DNA of 46,055 nucleotides from Geobacter sp. UBA4074 (GCA_002383415.1 DFYU01000089.1:1-46055), one strand, 5' to 3'; numbered from the stretch's first letter, positions 24,467 through 35,263 are shown. Program-made: numbers and translations. The notes: generated from the sequence alone by a model not told the origin.

Positions 24467-24544
24467 TATTACCACCAGTTTAATCGCTTAATGTTCTCAT
24501 TTTCTGCCACCCTACCCTCACCCCCCCTTTTAGCGTCCAGGGTT

Positions 24545-25057
24545 TCAGGTTTTCTGCTGCAGTTCCATCCAGACCCGTGCCGCCATCCGGGCATCATCCA
24601 GCGCCCGGTGACGCTGTACATCTTTCGGCAGTCCACCAAACAGATGAGAATAAACCGTTTCCAGACGGTGGTTGGACAGACGAGGCAATTTCCTGCGGGC
24701 GTGCATCAGGGTGCAATGCCAGTTGTTGGCAGTGGGCAGACCCAGCAGGCACAGTTCATGTTGAACAAAGGCCCGGTCAAAGGGGGCGTTGTGGGCCACC
24801 AGTGGACTATCGCCCACAAACTCAACAAATTCGGGCCAGACATCTTCCGGGGTTGGCTTATCTGTCAGCATCTGCTGGGAGATACCATGTACCCGAAAGG
24901 CGCCGTAACTGATGACAGCTCCTGTGTTAATCAGAGTTGTCAGTTCAGCTACAATTAGCCCGTTTTCAAGAGCCACCGCACCTATCTCAATCACCCGGCC
25001 GCCGTTTTTGACCGAAAGCCCGGTGGTTTCGGTATCTACAATAACTATCCTGTTCAT
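24545..25057 (-). CDS. DnaQ-like 3'-5' exonuclease (DEDDh)
   Basis: This 170-residue stand-alone exonuclease has the complete DEDDh active site: Asp8 and Glu10 in VDTETTG, Asp94 in HNAPFDRAF, His150 and Asp155 in HRALDDAR. It resembles the DNA polymerase III epsilon subunit but lacks the C-terminal region that binds the polymerase, so it is probably not the replicative proofreader. It lies directly upstream of cas3 on the same strand, with a 78-bp gap and no clear terminator between. DnaQ-type nucleases are known to trim prespacers in type I-E systems, so a CRISPR role is possible. A general repair or RNA-processing role is the default. Confidence 0.88.
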   Translation of the reverse strand: MNRIVIVDTETTGLSVKNGGRVIEIGAVALENGLIVAELTTLINTGAVISYGAFRVHGISQQMLTDKPTPEDVWPEFVEFVGDSPLVAHNAPFDRAFVQHELCLLGLPTANNWHCTLMHARRKLPRLSNHRLETVYSHLFGGLPKDVQRHRALDDARMAARVWMELQQKT

Positions 25058-25113
25058 GTTTTCACTCTAGCACTACTGTATGACCAAATATGTCGCGTGC
25101 CTACTTCAGGCAC

Positions 25114-25145
25114 AAAAAAGCCTGCCGGCATAGCGCCGACAGGCT
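25114..25145 (-). terminator. Rho-independent terminator after trpC
   Basis: On the minus strand an 11-bp stem with one mismatch (AGCCTGTCGGC with GCCGGCAGGCT), a 5-base loop and a run of six T residues lie just past the trpC stop. It separates trpC from the DnaQ-like gene. Confidence 0.85.
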
Positions 25146-25178
25146 GTCATTTCTACTGTTGTTGGCTGCATCCATCCC

Positions 25179-25976
25179 CTACCCCAGTAGTTCCTGGAGC
25201 TTGGCACCGATGTCGGCCTCACGCATCATGGCCTCGCCGATCAGGAAGGCCCGGGCGCCATCGGCATGCAGACGCTCGATATCAGCCCTGGTGTTGATAC
25301 CACTCTCAGACACCAGCAGACGATCCGTAGGCAGCATTTTTGCCAGGCGGGCGGTGGTGCAGAGATCGGTGACAAAGCTGCGCAGGTTGCGGTTGTTAAC
25401 ACCGATCAGACCGATGTCGGTGCCACAGGCCAGTTCCATCTCCCGCTCGTCATGCACCTCCAGCAGCACATCCAGGTGCAGTTCACGGGCCAGAGCTGCC
25501 AGATCGACAATCTGTTGCGGTTCGAGCATAGCGGCGATCAGCAGGATGGCGTCGGCCCCGGCGGCGCGGGACTCATAGACCTGAAACGGATCAAAGATAA
25601 AGTCCTTACGCAACAGTGGTAAGCCAACCTGTTCACGGATCAGGGCCAGGTAGCGCAGAGAGCCCATGAAATACTTTTCTTCCGTCAGCACCGAGAGGCA
25701 GGTGGCACCGTTATCCTGGTAGATCTCGGCGATCTCCAGCGGATCGAAGTCTTCGCGGATCAAGCCCTTGCTGGGTGAGCCCTTCTTCACCTCGGCGATA
25801 ATGGCGGTCCAGCCGGTGGCGGAAGCCTCACGCAAATGGCGCTCGAAGCCACGCACTGTATCTTCCAGATCGGAGATGCGGCCAGCCAGCTCCTGGATGG
25901 TGGTTTGCGCCTTGGCAGCGGCAACTTCCTGCTGCTTGTGGTTAAGGATCGTCACTAAAATATCAGGAGGTGTCAT
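25179..25976 (-). CDS. trpC: Indole-3-glycerol phosphate synthase
   Basis: TrpC closes the indole ring in tryptophan synthesis, converting CdRP to indole-3-glycerol phosphate. The 265-residue TIM barrel has IIAEVKKGSPSKGLIREDFDP (catalytic Lys region), CLSVLTEEKYFMGSL, PLLRKDFIFDPFQVYE and IGVNNRNLRSF, and ends with SESGINTRADIERLH and FLIGEAMMR. It is single-function, not fused to TrpF. The ribosome site is weak. It is separated from trpD by a membrane protein gene, an unusual arrangement, and is followed by a terminator. Confidence 0.96.
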   Translation of the reverse strand: MTPPDILVTILNHKQQEVAAAKAQTTIQELAGRISDLEDTVRGFERHLREASATGWTAIIAEVKKGSPSKGLIREDFDPLEIAEIYQDNGATCLSVLTEEKYFMGSLRYLALIREQVGLPLLRKDFIFDPFQVYESRAAGADAILLIAAMLEPQQIVDLAALARELHLDVLLEVHDEREMELACGTDIGLIGVNNRNLRSFVTDLCTTARLAKMLPTDRLLVSESGINTRADIERLHADGARAFLIGEAMMREADIGAKLQELLG

Positions 25977-26024
25977 CGTTTGTATCTTTCAGAAGTATGA
26001 TGGCGCGACAGACTGATAGTCGGC

Positions 26025-27206
26025 TTATACTGGCGTACCCAGCATCTTTTTGTTCAAGCGAAAGATCAGCAGCAACGTCTTGAACTGCACATAGATAAAT
26101 GGGGCCAGAATAATGAAATAGGCGACTGAAAACTGCCGCAGCACATCATTCAACACCAGTCCCAGGTGTACAAAGAAGAAGCCGTAGACCATAAAAGCCA
26201 CGCCGGGGCAGACCATGGCGTAACTGCCGACGCTGCGAGTAGGGCCGTAAATATAATCTGCAAAGTAGTCCAGTTTTTTAAGTGTGTAATAGCCGAGCAG
26301 GCCGAACATCAGTTGCAGGGAAATCACTGCCGAGGTAAGTAGAAAAAGCCATGAACGCGAAACCGCTTCAGTTTGGTCAAAGTTATGGGCAAAACCGAAA
26401 GTGTAACGGACAAAGGTGATGCCCAGCAAGGTCAGGATCGGGATCATGATCCAGAGGCTGACGCTGGCCTCACGCGAGATCCCCTGCTCAAGGATGGATT
26501 TGAAGCCGAGAGTGCCTTTGAGAATAATCAGTGAAATTGAAATGGAGCTGAAAAATACCGAAAAAAAGATGCCGATGGCCGACACTTCCTTGTGGTGACT
26601 CATGGCTCCGGGAGCCGCAAGACCGACGGCAATCATACTGAAGGCGAAGATGGCCATCATCTGACTGAGGTTGTTATTGTTAACAAAATCAAAACTCTTT
26701 GAGGTAATGATCCGGGTGGCGTAGGTGAGGAAAAGCTTGAGGGCATAGATGCCAACCAGCAAAAAGCCAAGCAAGGCAAACGGAAACAGGTATTCAACAA
26801 CGTTCCACAGCCCAGGTATCAGGATCGCCCCCAGGACAAAACAGACGTTAATCGTCATGGCATAGGTCAGGGGAATAGCCATCAACGCAACTTCATTGTT
26901 TGATGTTGTAAGCTGTGCAAAGGCATCGGTCTGCTTAAAAAGCCCGTACTCGCGAATATTCCAGAACAAGAGCCGGAAGTGAAGTAAAGCTAGACCTATG
27001 ATCATTGCCAGATCAACCAACACCAGCACTGACACCAGGTTATTTTGTGCGATCAAGGGGAAGATAACATCAGCCGTTGCCATCGGCGTACCGGGGTGTT
27101 CAACCATGAAGAACAGGTAGATGTAGAACGAAACAGCCATGCCGCCGGCGCCAAGCGCTGACAGAAAATACAGCGGTGAGTAGCTTTCCTTCAGCTCCTT
27201 GATCAT
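26025..27206 (-). CDS. Polytopic membrane protein of unknown function between trpD and trpC
   Basis: This 393-residue protein has about ten hydrophobic segments separated by short loops, so it is an inner-membrane protein; there is no signal peptide. Visible landmarks are GAGGMAVSFYIYLFF near the start, MAIPLTYAMTINVCFVLG, GLAAPGAMSHHKEVSAIG, and MVCPGVAFMVYGFFFVHLGL near the end. It somewhat recalls the TehA/TDT channel group or the annotated TsoY (seleno)protein family, where the Cys of CPGVA would be the variable position; neither is certain. It has a strong GAGGAGGGG ribosome site, starts 21 bp after trpD and ends 48 bp before trpC, so it is probably co-transcribed with both. A role in tryptophan metabolism cannot be claimed. 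Confidence 0.75.
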   Translation of the reverse strand: MIKELKESYSPLYFLSALGAGGMAVSFYIYLFFMVEHPGTPMATADVIFPLIAQNNLVSVLVLVDLAMIIGLALLHFRLLFWNIREYGLFKQTDAFAQLTTSNNEVALMAIPLTYAMTINVCFVLGAILIPGLWNVVEYLFPFALLGFLLVGIYALKLFLTYATRIITSKSFDFVNNNNLSQMMAIFAFSMIAVGLAAPGAMSHHKEVSAIGIFFSVFFSSISISLIILKGTLGFKSILEQGISREASVSLWIMIPILTLLGITFVRYTFGFAHNFDQTEAVSRSWLFLLTSAVISLQLMFGLLGYYTLKKLDYFADYIYGPTRSVGSYAMVCPGVAFMVYGFFFVHLGLVLNDVLRQFSVAYFIILAPFIYVQFKTLLLIFRLNKKMLGTPV

Positions 27207-27227
27207 AACCCCTCCTCTAACGTGGCG

Positions 27228-28283
27228 TTACAGTTGTGTGGTAAGCTCCACCAACTTATCCAGTTGAGCCTTGGCGGCACCTGAATCAATTGCGTTGGCG
27301 GCCATGGCGATCCCTTCCTGGGGTGTTGCGCAGCGGCCGGCCGCCATCAGGGCAAAGGCCGCATTCAGCAGTACCACGTCGCGCTTTGGCCCTTTAGCAC
27401 CGCTCAACACATCTCGCACGATGACGGCATTGGCAACAGCATCGCCCCCGCGCAGATCGGCCATACTGCAGCGGGTAAAGCCATATTCTTCAGGGATGAT
27501 GGTGAATAGTCTCACGCCACCAGGGGTAATTTCTGCTGCTGCAGTTTCACCTGTCAGGGTGATCTCGTCCATGCCATCGCTGCCGTTGACCACAAAACCG
27601 TGCTTGCAGCCCAGGCGATGCAGTACACCGGCCAGTTTTTCAACCAGCTCCTCACGGTAGACGCCCATCACCTGGCAGTCAGCTCCAGCCGGGTTGGTGA
27701 GCGGCCCCAGGATGTTAAAGATGGTGCGGATGCCGATCTCGCGCCGGGGGCCGATGGCATGTTTCATGGCCCCATGCAGGGCCGGGGCGAACAGGAAACC
27801 GATGCCGATCTCGCTGATGCAGCGCTCAACCACATCCGGGGTGACATCCAGGTTGACCCCCAGTTTTTCGATCACGTCGGCGCTGCCGCAGGCCGATGAA
27901 ACCGAGCGGTTGCCATGCTTGGCCACCTTGACACCACAGGCCGACACCATCAGGGAGACGGTGGTGGAGATGTTGAAGGTGTTAGTACCGTCACCGCCGG
28001 TGCCGACCACGTCCAGGATGGTCTCCTGATCGATGTTGATCTCATCACGGTCGATATCCAGCACCCCTTTGCCAACGCGGATCGGGGTGGCCCGCTCGCG
28101 CATCACCCGAGCCGCGCCGGTGATCTCCTCAATGGTTTCACCCTTCATCCGCAAGGCAGTGATAAACGAACCGACCTGGGCCGGGGTGCATTCACCGGAC
28201 ATGATCTGGTTCATGACCTCAATCATCTCGCCTTCGGTCAGGTCCTGCTGCTCGACAACCTTTGCAATTGCCTGTTTGATCAT
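27228..28283 (-). CDS. trpD: Anthranilate phosphoribosyltransferase
   Basis: TrpD transfers phosphoribose from PRPP to anthranilate, the second committed step of tryptophan synthesis. The 351-residue protein has the diagnostic DVVGTGGDGTNTFNIST (PRPP-binding GTGGD), KHGNRSVSSACGSADVIEKLG, and FLFAPALHGAMKHAIGPRRE. The C-terminal NGSDGMDEIT motif is also present. A ribosome site AAGGAG precedes the ATG at 28283. A hairpin with a T-run lies just upstream (28306-28329). trpE and trpG are not in this window. Confidence 0.96.
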   Translation of the reverse strand: MIKQAIAKVVEQQDLTEGEMIEVMNQIMSGECTPAQVGSFITALRMKGETIEEITGAARVMRERATPIRVGKGVLDIDRDEINIDQETILDVVGTGGDGTNTFNISTTVSLMVSACGVKVAKHGNRSVSSACGSADVIEKLGVNLDVTPDVVERCISEIGIGFLFAPALHGAMKHAIGPRREIGIRTIFNILGPLTNPAGADCQVMGVYREELVEKLAGVLHRLGCKHGFVVNGSDGMDEITLTGETAAAEITPGGVRLFTIIPEEYGFTRCSMADLRGGDAVANAVIVRDVLSGAKGPKRDVVLLNAAFALMAAGRCATPQEGIAMAANAIDSGAAKAQLDKLVELTTQL

Positions 28284-28300
28284 TTCGCCAACTCCTTAAA

Positions 28301-28329
28301 AAGCAAATGGGGATGTTGCCATCCCCATT
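28301..28329 (-). terminator. Hairpin terminator between the response regulator and trpD
   Basis: A perfect 10-bp stem (AATGGGGATG pairing with CATCCCCATT) with a 4-base loop lies just after the response regulator stop. On the minus strand it is followed, four bases later, by TTTTT and then the trpD ribosome site. It most likely ends the upstream gene. Its closeness to trpD means an attenuator role is conceivable. Confidence 0.6.
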
Positions 28330-28351
28330 CAAGTACTTCGGTGGCAAGCGG

Positions 28352-29431
28352 TTACTTGCCTTCCGTGATCCTTCTGATGGTTTCCTTGATCAACGATTCG
28401 GCAAGATCAGGCACCACTTCCCAGACGATCCGCTCGATAGTCTCTTTGGATACCGACATCAGGGCCTCTTTCAGCTGCTCTTCGGACAGCGCAACCGCAC
28501 CAGTCGCAGCAACGACAGGTGCAGCAGCCGGCGCAACAACAGGCATCGTCGGTTCTTCAGCAACAACAACCGGCGGTTCCTGTTCCAGAACCGCAGCAGG
28601 CGGCTCAGCGACCTCTTCCTGAAATTCGAAGGTCTGCTCCTCAACCGGCACCCAGGAAGCACCGATATTGGCATCGTCAGCTGCCTGAACCGCAGGTGTC
28701 TGTGGTTCTTCAGCCATCATGGCCATCACATCGGGCTGATCCAGTTCGATATCCATGCCAGCTGGCTCCGACTCTGCAGTCGGCACTTCTTCCTGCTGGG
28801 GTTCCGGCTGGGTAAAGGCACCCCACGGATCATCCGGAGAGACCGCAGGCGACTCCTGCTCGATTGCAGCAGCAGGCGCGGCGGCTTCAAAGACAGAAGA
28901 GGTTTCAAGCGCGTTGGCTTCAAAAGCAAACGATTCTTCAGCCGGGGCAGCCTCTGTGGGGGCTGCAAAGGCGGTCGGTTCGATAAAACTGGCCGGTTCT
29001 GCTGCTGCAGGTGTTACGGCGGCAATCGGCTCAACCGACTCGCCGGAAGCACGGCGTTGTCCAAGTGCATGCAGCTCTTTAACCTTGGCAATGATCTGCT
29101 GTGACTCAAACGGCTTGGTAATGTGGTCGTCAGCGCCACAACTCTTGGCCTTGGCCTCGTCAAAGGCCTCGAACGAACCGGTCAGCAGCAGGATCGGCTT
29201 GGCAGCCAGGGCTGGTATGGCCCGCAGCTGCTCACAGACTTCATAGCCGTTCATACCCGGCATCAGCACATCGATCAGCAAAACGTCGGGAAGGATTTCC
29301 TGGGCCTTCTGGACAGCTGCAGCGCCGCTATCAACCACCGTCAGGGTGTAGCCGTCACCAGCAAAGATGATGCCAACCACTTTCTGGATGGTGATACTGT
29401 CGTCAGCCAGAAGTATCGAGATGTTGCCCAT
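28352..29431 (-). CDS. Response regulator with receiver domain and long acidic Ala/Pro/Glu linker
   Basis: Residues 1-125 form a CheY-like receiver with Asp10/Asp11, phospho-acceptor Asp54 (LLIDVLMPGMNGYEV), Thr84 and Lys106 (ITKPFES), all conserved. Then about 185 residues are low-complexity, rich in Ala, Glu and Pro (repeated EPAA, EEQ and VVAEEP blocks), likely disordered. The last 45 residues form a conserved-looking helical end, LSEEQLKEALMSVSKETIERIV then WEVVPDLAESLIKETIRRI. This combination is seen in deltaproteobacterial regulators without a DNA-binding domain. A scaffold or protein-interaction output is likely. It has its own strong promoter and a GGGAGGGA ribosome site. No kinase gene is adjacent. 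Confidence 0.85.
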   Translation of the reverse strand: MGNISILLADDSITIQKVVGIIFAGDGYTLTVVDSGAAAVQKAQEILPDVLLIDVLMPGMNGYEVCEQLRAIPALAAKPILLLTGSFEAFDEAKAKSCGADDHITKPFESQQIIAKVKELHALGQRRASGESVEPIAAVTPAAAEPASFIEPTAFAAPTEAAPAEESFAFEANALETSSVFEAAAPAAAIEQESPAVSPDDPWGAFTQPEPQQEEVPTAESEPAGMDIELDQPDVMAMMAEEPQTPAVQAADDANIGASWVPVEEQTFEFQEEVAEPPAAVLEQEPPVVVAEEPTMPVVAPAAAPVVAATGAVALSEEQLKEALMSVSKETIERIVWEVVPDLAESLIKETIRRITEGK

Positions 29432-29481
29432 CGGTCCCTCCCTGTGCAGGATTGCGGATTTGAGGCCTTAAAAGTTGGAAA

Positions 29482-29510
29482 ACACTAGCATACGGACTAT
29501 GAGGTGTCAA
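29482..29510 (-). promoter_or_regulatory. Sigma70-like promoter of the response regulator gene
   Basis: TTGACA (29510-29505), a 17-bp spacer and TAGTGT (29487-29482) lie about 50 bp before the start codon. The -35 box overlaps the stop codon of the upstream serine hydrolase gene. Confidence 0.65.
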
Positions 29511-30709
29511 GGACCCGGATTTACCGGCCTTTCGAGCATGCCACGCCGTTCCCGCCCGACAAACAGGGCCGCCGCAAGCGTCGAAATATCGCCGCGCAAC
29601 TTATTGAAACTACGTAGTCGCTGGTAGTCGACACGGGTCGTCAACAGCAGTACGAACAGGTCGGCATCGGGATCAATCCAGACCGAGGTGCCGCTGTAAC
29701 CGGTGTGGCCATAGGAAAATTCGGAAAAAATGGTTCCCTTGGGAGCGGAAAAAGGCGACTCACGATCCCAGCCCAGCCCCCGCACAACACTGCCATTGCG
29801 GAAAAAGTACGGAGCGGTCATCTGAGCCACAGCCCGCGATGAAAGTACGCGCGTACCGTCCAACTGACCGCCGCTCAGCAGCATACCGGCAAAACGAGCC
29901 AGATCATGGACTGAACTGAACAGGCCGGCATGCCCGGCGACCCCGCCCAGGATGCGGGCATTCTCATCCTGCACCACGCCGGTCAAGGCCGTTCTCCCGT
30001 TACCAAGCGTAGGTGTATTGTTGTCATTCGGCACGGGGGTAAAGCTGGCGGTTTGCATGCCGAGTGGCGCATAAAACATCTGATGGGCGTAGCGATCGAG
30101 GGGCAGGCCACTGATTCGACGTACCAACTCACCCAAAAGTATAAAATTGATGTCGGCATATTTGAACCGGCTGCCCACCGCTACTCTACCGATCTGTGCT
30201 GCAGCCCGGTTGATGGCGCTTTGCATCGGCTCAGAACGGTCCAGCCCCACATCGTGCAAGCCGGAGGTATGGGTCAGCAGATTAAGGATGGTGATGTCGC
30301 TGCCTTCAAACTCGGCAAACCAGCTCGAGATCGGGTCCAGCAACGAGAGCCGGCCCTCGTCCAACAGCTTGACGATGGCGGGTGTGGTGGCAAACACCTT
30401 GGTCAGGGAGGCGACATCAAAGACTGCGGCTGTCGTTAGCGCAGGAGCTTCGTCACTAAAGCCGGCCAGACCAACGGCACGCTCATACAGGATGCCGCGA
30501 TGATCGCCCACCACCACCACAGCGCCGTTGATCAGGCGTTGTGCAATGGCTTGCTGCAGCATGAACTCGATCACGGAAACCCGGGCGTCTTCTGGCAGGG
30601 GGTCACTCTCGGCACGCACGTTGCTGCTGAAACAACTGAGTGCCAGCAGTAGTGCCAGACAGAACCTGCCCAGACAGTAGCGCGTATACCAACCGGCCAA
30701 CGCAACCAT
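29507..30709 (-). CDS. Exported serine hydrolase, beta-lactamase/esterase class C-like
   Basis: This 400-residue protein has an N-terminal signal peptide (CLALLLALSCFSSNVRAES) and a class C beta-lactamase/EstB-type domain. The SxxK nucleophile motif is SLTK (in FDVASLTKVFAT), the second-motif Tyr is in YADIN, and the third motif is the HTG of SYGHTGYSG. LLTHTSGLHD is another family marker. Such proteins are usually peptidases, esterases or transpeptidase-like envelope enzymes; true beta-lactam resistance is not implied. The ATG overlaps the TAA stop of the DUF2914-like gene by one base, so they are coupled. It probably acts in the periplasm. Confidence 0.87.
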   Translation of the reverse strand: MVALAGWYTRYCLGRFCLALLLALSCFSSNVRAESDPLPEDARVSVIEFMLQQAIAQRLINGAVVVVGDHRGILYERAVGLAGFSDEAPALTTAAVFDVASLTKVFATTPAIVKLLDEGRLSLLDPISSWFAEFEGSDITILNLLTHTSGLHDVGLDRSEPMQSAINRAAAQIGRVAVGSRFKYADINFILLGELVRRISGLPLDRYAHQMFYAPLGMQTASFTPVPNDNNTPTLGNGRTALTGVVQDENARILGGVAGHAGLFSSVHDLARFAGMLLSGGQLDGTRVLSSRAVAQMTAPYFFRNGSVVRGLGWDRESPFSAPKGTIFSEFSYGHTGYSGTSVWIDPDADLFVLLLTTRVDYQRLRSFNKLRGDISTLAAALFVGRERRGMLERPVNPGP

Positions 30710-31101
30710 TAATTGATATGGAACTCGGTTGCCTTCAATAGTTGACCGTCGGCATCACGGACTTCCAGACGCCAGCGCCCGACACTGCTCGCATCAATCG
30801 GCAAGGTGCTGTAAAGCCGCCAACGGCGGCCCTTGACCGGCATGGTGACCTCTTTAAATGGCTGTCCATCACGCAGCCAGACCTGAGTGACGGTTGTTTC
30901 CTGGGGCGGTTCGGAAAGGGTGCGGGTGAAGCCATACAGGAACTTCACCGAGCGATAGGATATGCGGTGAACGGCGTCAATCGGTTTCCCTTTGGAAACC
31001 TTGGTGGTGACCGCCAGTTCCGTCACTTTCGGCGATGCCGCATCAACTGGCATCACCACCGACACCAACAACAGCATAACAACCGGGAAGATCACCTTCA
31101 T
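30709..31101 (-). CDS. Exported DUF2914-like protein
   Basis: This 130-residue protein starts at the ATG at 31101 with a good GAGGAGG ribosome site; an upstream in-frame extension into argJ lacks support. It has a signal peptide (VIFPVVMLLLVSVVMPVDA). The mature part has ISYRSVKFLYGFTRT, VTQVWLRDGQPFKEVTMPV and a C-terminal GRWRLEVRDADGQLL block, which fits the DUF2914 beta-sandwich family. The function is unknown. It lies 10 bp after argJ and overlaps the next gene by one base, so argJ, this gene and the serine hydrolase probably form one operon. Confidence 0.8.
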   Translation of the reverse strand: MKVIFPVVMLLLVSVVMPVDAASPKVTELAVTTKVSKGKPIDAVHRISYRSVKFLYGFTRTLSEPPQETTVTQVWLRDGQPFKEVTMPVKGRRWRLYSTLPIDASSVGRWRLEVRDADGQLLKATEFHIN

Positions 31102-31111
31102 GAAGGCCTCC

Positions 31112-32293
31112 TCAGGTCCTGTAATCAGCGTTGATTGAGACATACTCGTGGGAAAGGTCCGAGGTATAGACCGTGGCCTGACCTGTTCCGAGCCCCAGGT
31201 CAACCGTTACCCGCAACTCCTTCTGTTTGAGCACCTCGGTACCGCGTTGTTCGGCATCTTCACCAGCAAAAACACCATCCTTGGCCATGCAGACATCATC
31301 AAACCAGAGCGCCAGACGTTCCGGATCAACCGTAGCACCTGAATAGCCAACTGCAGCAAAAATGCGTCCCCAGTTGGCATCCTGGCCGAAGAACGCCGTT
31401 TTTACCAGACTGGAGTTGGCAACCGCCATGGCGGCCCGTTTGGCGTCTGCATCGCTCAGCGCGCCGGTCAGACGGATCTCGACAAACTTGGTGGCGCCCT
31501 CTCCGTCTTTCACGATCTGCTTTGCCAGCCCCAGCAGCACCTCGTCCAGCAGCGCGGCAAAATGCGCCGCCTCCGGGGTGCCGCTGACGATCGGCTGGTT
31601 GCCTGCCGCGCCATTAGCCATCAGCAGGCAGGTGTCGTTGGTGGAGGTATCGCCGTCAATGGTGATGGCGTTAAACGAGCGATCGACCGCAACCTTAAAC
31701 AGATTGTTCAGCAGGCCGGGTTCAATGACGGCATCGGTCAGCACATAGGCCAGCATGGTTGCCATGTTGGGCATGATCATGCCAGCCCCCTTGGCAGTAC
31801 CGGCCACCGTGTAGCCAGCCGCACCAACGGCCCCTTGGCGTACTTCTGTCTTGGGGAAGGTATCGGTGGTCATGATCGCTGCAGCCAAGTCATCCAAGGA
31901 GGCAGTGCCGCGACCGGCCAGCAGCGCAGGCACCGCAGCCCTTACCCGTTCCATCGGCAGCGGCACGCCGATCACGCCGGTGGAACAGACCTGCACCAGC
32001 TGTTCAGCGATCCCCAGTCCTTCGGCCACCAGACGTGTCGTCTCCCGTGCGTCGAGCATCCCCTGATTGCCGGTACAGGCGTTGGCATTACCGCTATTCA
32101 CCACCAGGGCCTGGGCCTGGCCACAGACAATCCGCTCCGCAGACAGCACCACCGGCGCCGCCTTGACCGCATTGGTGGTAAAGACCGCCGTAGCGACAGC
32201 CGGCACCTCAGACCAGATCAGGGCCAGATCCTTGCGACCCGGTTTCTTGATGGCCGCCTCAACGCTGGAAAACTGAAAACCCTTCAGGGACAT
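31112..32293 (-). CDS. argJ: Glutamate N-acetyltransferase / amino-acid acetyltransferase ArgJ
   Basis: ArgJ recycles the acetyl group from N-acetylornithine to glutamate in arginine synthesis; bifunctional forms also use acetyl-CoA. The 393-residue precursor has the self-cleavage motif AAIMTTDTFPK (alpha/beta split before the second Thr of MTTD). Other family blocks are KGAGMIMPNMATMLAYVLTDA, NAITIDGDTSTNDTC and GANWGRIFAAVGYSG-like ANWGRIFAAVGYSG. I chose the ATG at 32293 (MSLKGFQFSSVEAAIKKPG), which has a GAGAGAGG ribosome site. An earlier in-frame extension runs back through a hairpin-rich intergenic repeat and is rejected. Whether it is mono- or bifunctional cannot be read from sequence. 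Confidence 0.95.
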   Translation of the reverse strand: MSLKGFQFSSVEAAIKKPGRKDLALIWSEVPAVATAVFTTNAVKAAPVVLSAERIVCGQAQALVVNSGNANACTGNQGMLDARETTRLVAEGLGIAEQLVQVCSTGVIGVPLPMERVRAAVPALLAGRGTASLDDLAAAIMTTDTFPKTEVRQGAVGAAGYTVAGTAKGAGMIMPNMATMLAYVLTDAVIEPGLLNNLFKVAVDRSFNAITIDGDTSTNDTCLLMANGAAGNQPIVSGTPEAAHFAALLDEVLLGLAKQIVKDGEGATKFVEIRLTGALSDADAKRAAMAVANSSLVKTAFFGQDANWGRIFAAVGYSGATVDPERLALWFDDVCMAKDGVFAGEDAEQRGTEVLKQKELRVTVDLGLGTGQATVYTSDLSHEYVSINADYRT

Positions 32294-32309
32294 AACAAAA
32301 CCTCTCTCA

Positions 32310-32392
32310 GACCTTGCGGAACGAGGATTTTTTCGCAAGGTCAAGGCTGTCGAGGGAGTGCGCGGAGGCGTACCATGAAAAGTACGCCGCAC
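32310..32392. repeat. Double-hairpin element in the secA-argJ intergenic region
   Basis: Two inverted repeats lie side by side. GACCTTGCG pairs with CGCAAGGTC (32310-32318 and 32334-32342, 15-base loop). GTGC...GGCGTAC pairs with GTACGCC...GCAC (about 32357-32373 and 32382-32392, 8-base loop, 5-base bulge). The layout resembles a REP/BIME-like dispersed element; I have the impression of seeing this sequence repeatedly in Geobacter intergenic regions, but cannot confirm it here. Confidence 0.5.
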
Positions 32393-32440
32393 AAGCACGA
32401 CCGAAGACTTACGCTGAGATTGCGGAAAAAGACCGTTCCA

Positions 32441-35137
<2,697 letters not shown>

Positions 35138-35263
35138 CTGCATCTCCATTCTGAAGTAAAAACCAGCAAAAGATACCACGAAACCCGCTGTCGCTCAACC
35201 GAAAAGGGTTGTTAGAGCCGTTGCCACAGACAGCCTTGTCCCGGCGATTGTTAGGGACAGGAC

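Noticed and set aside
24545..25057. Pol III epsilon proofreading subunit (dnaQ proper)
   Set aside because: It is only 170 residues and lacks the C-terminal polymerase-binding segment of true epsilon, so it was called DnaQ-like only.
29507..30709. Antibiotic-resistance beta-lactamase
   Set aside because: The SxxK, Tyr and HTG motifs fit the broad serine hydrolase family (esterases, peptidases). The context is housekeeping, and no mobile element is near.
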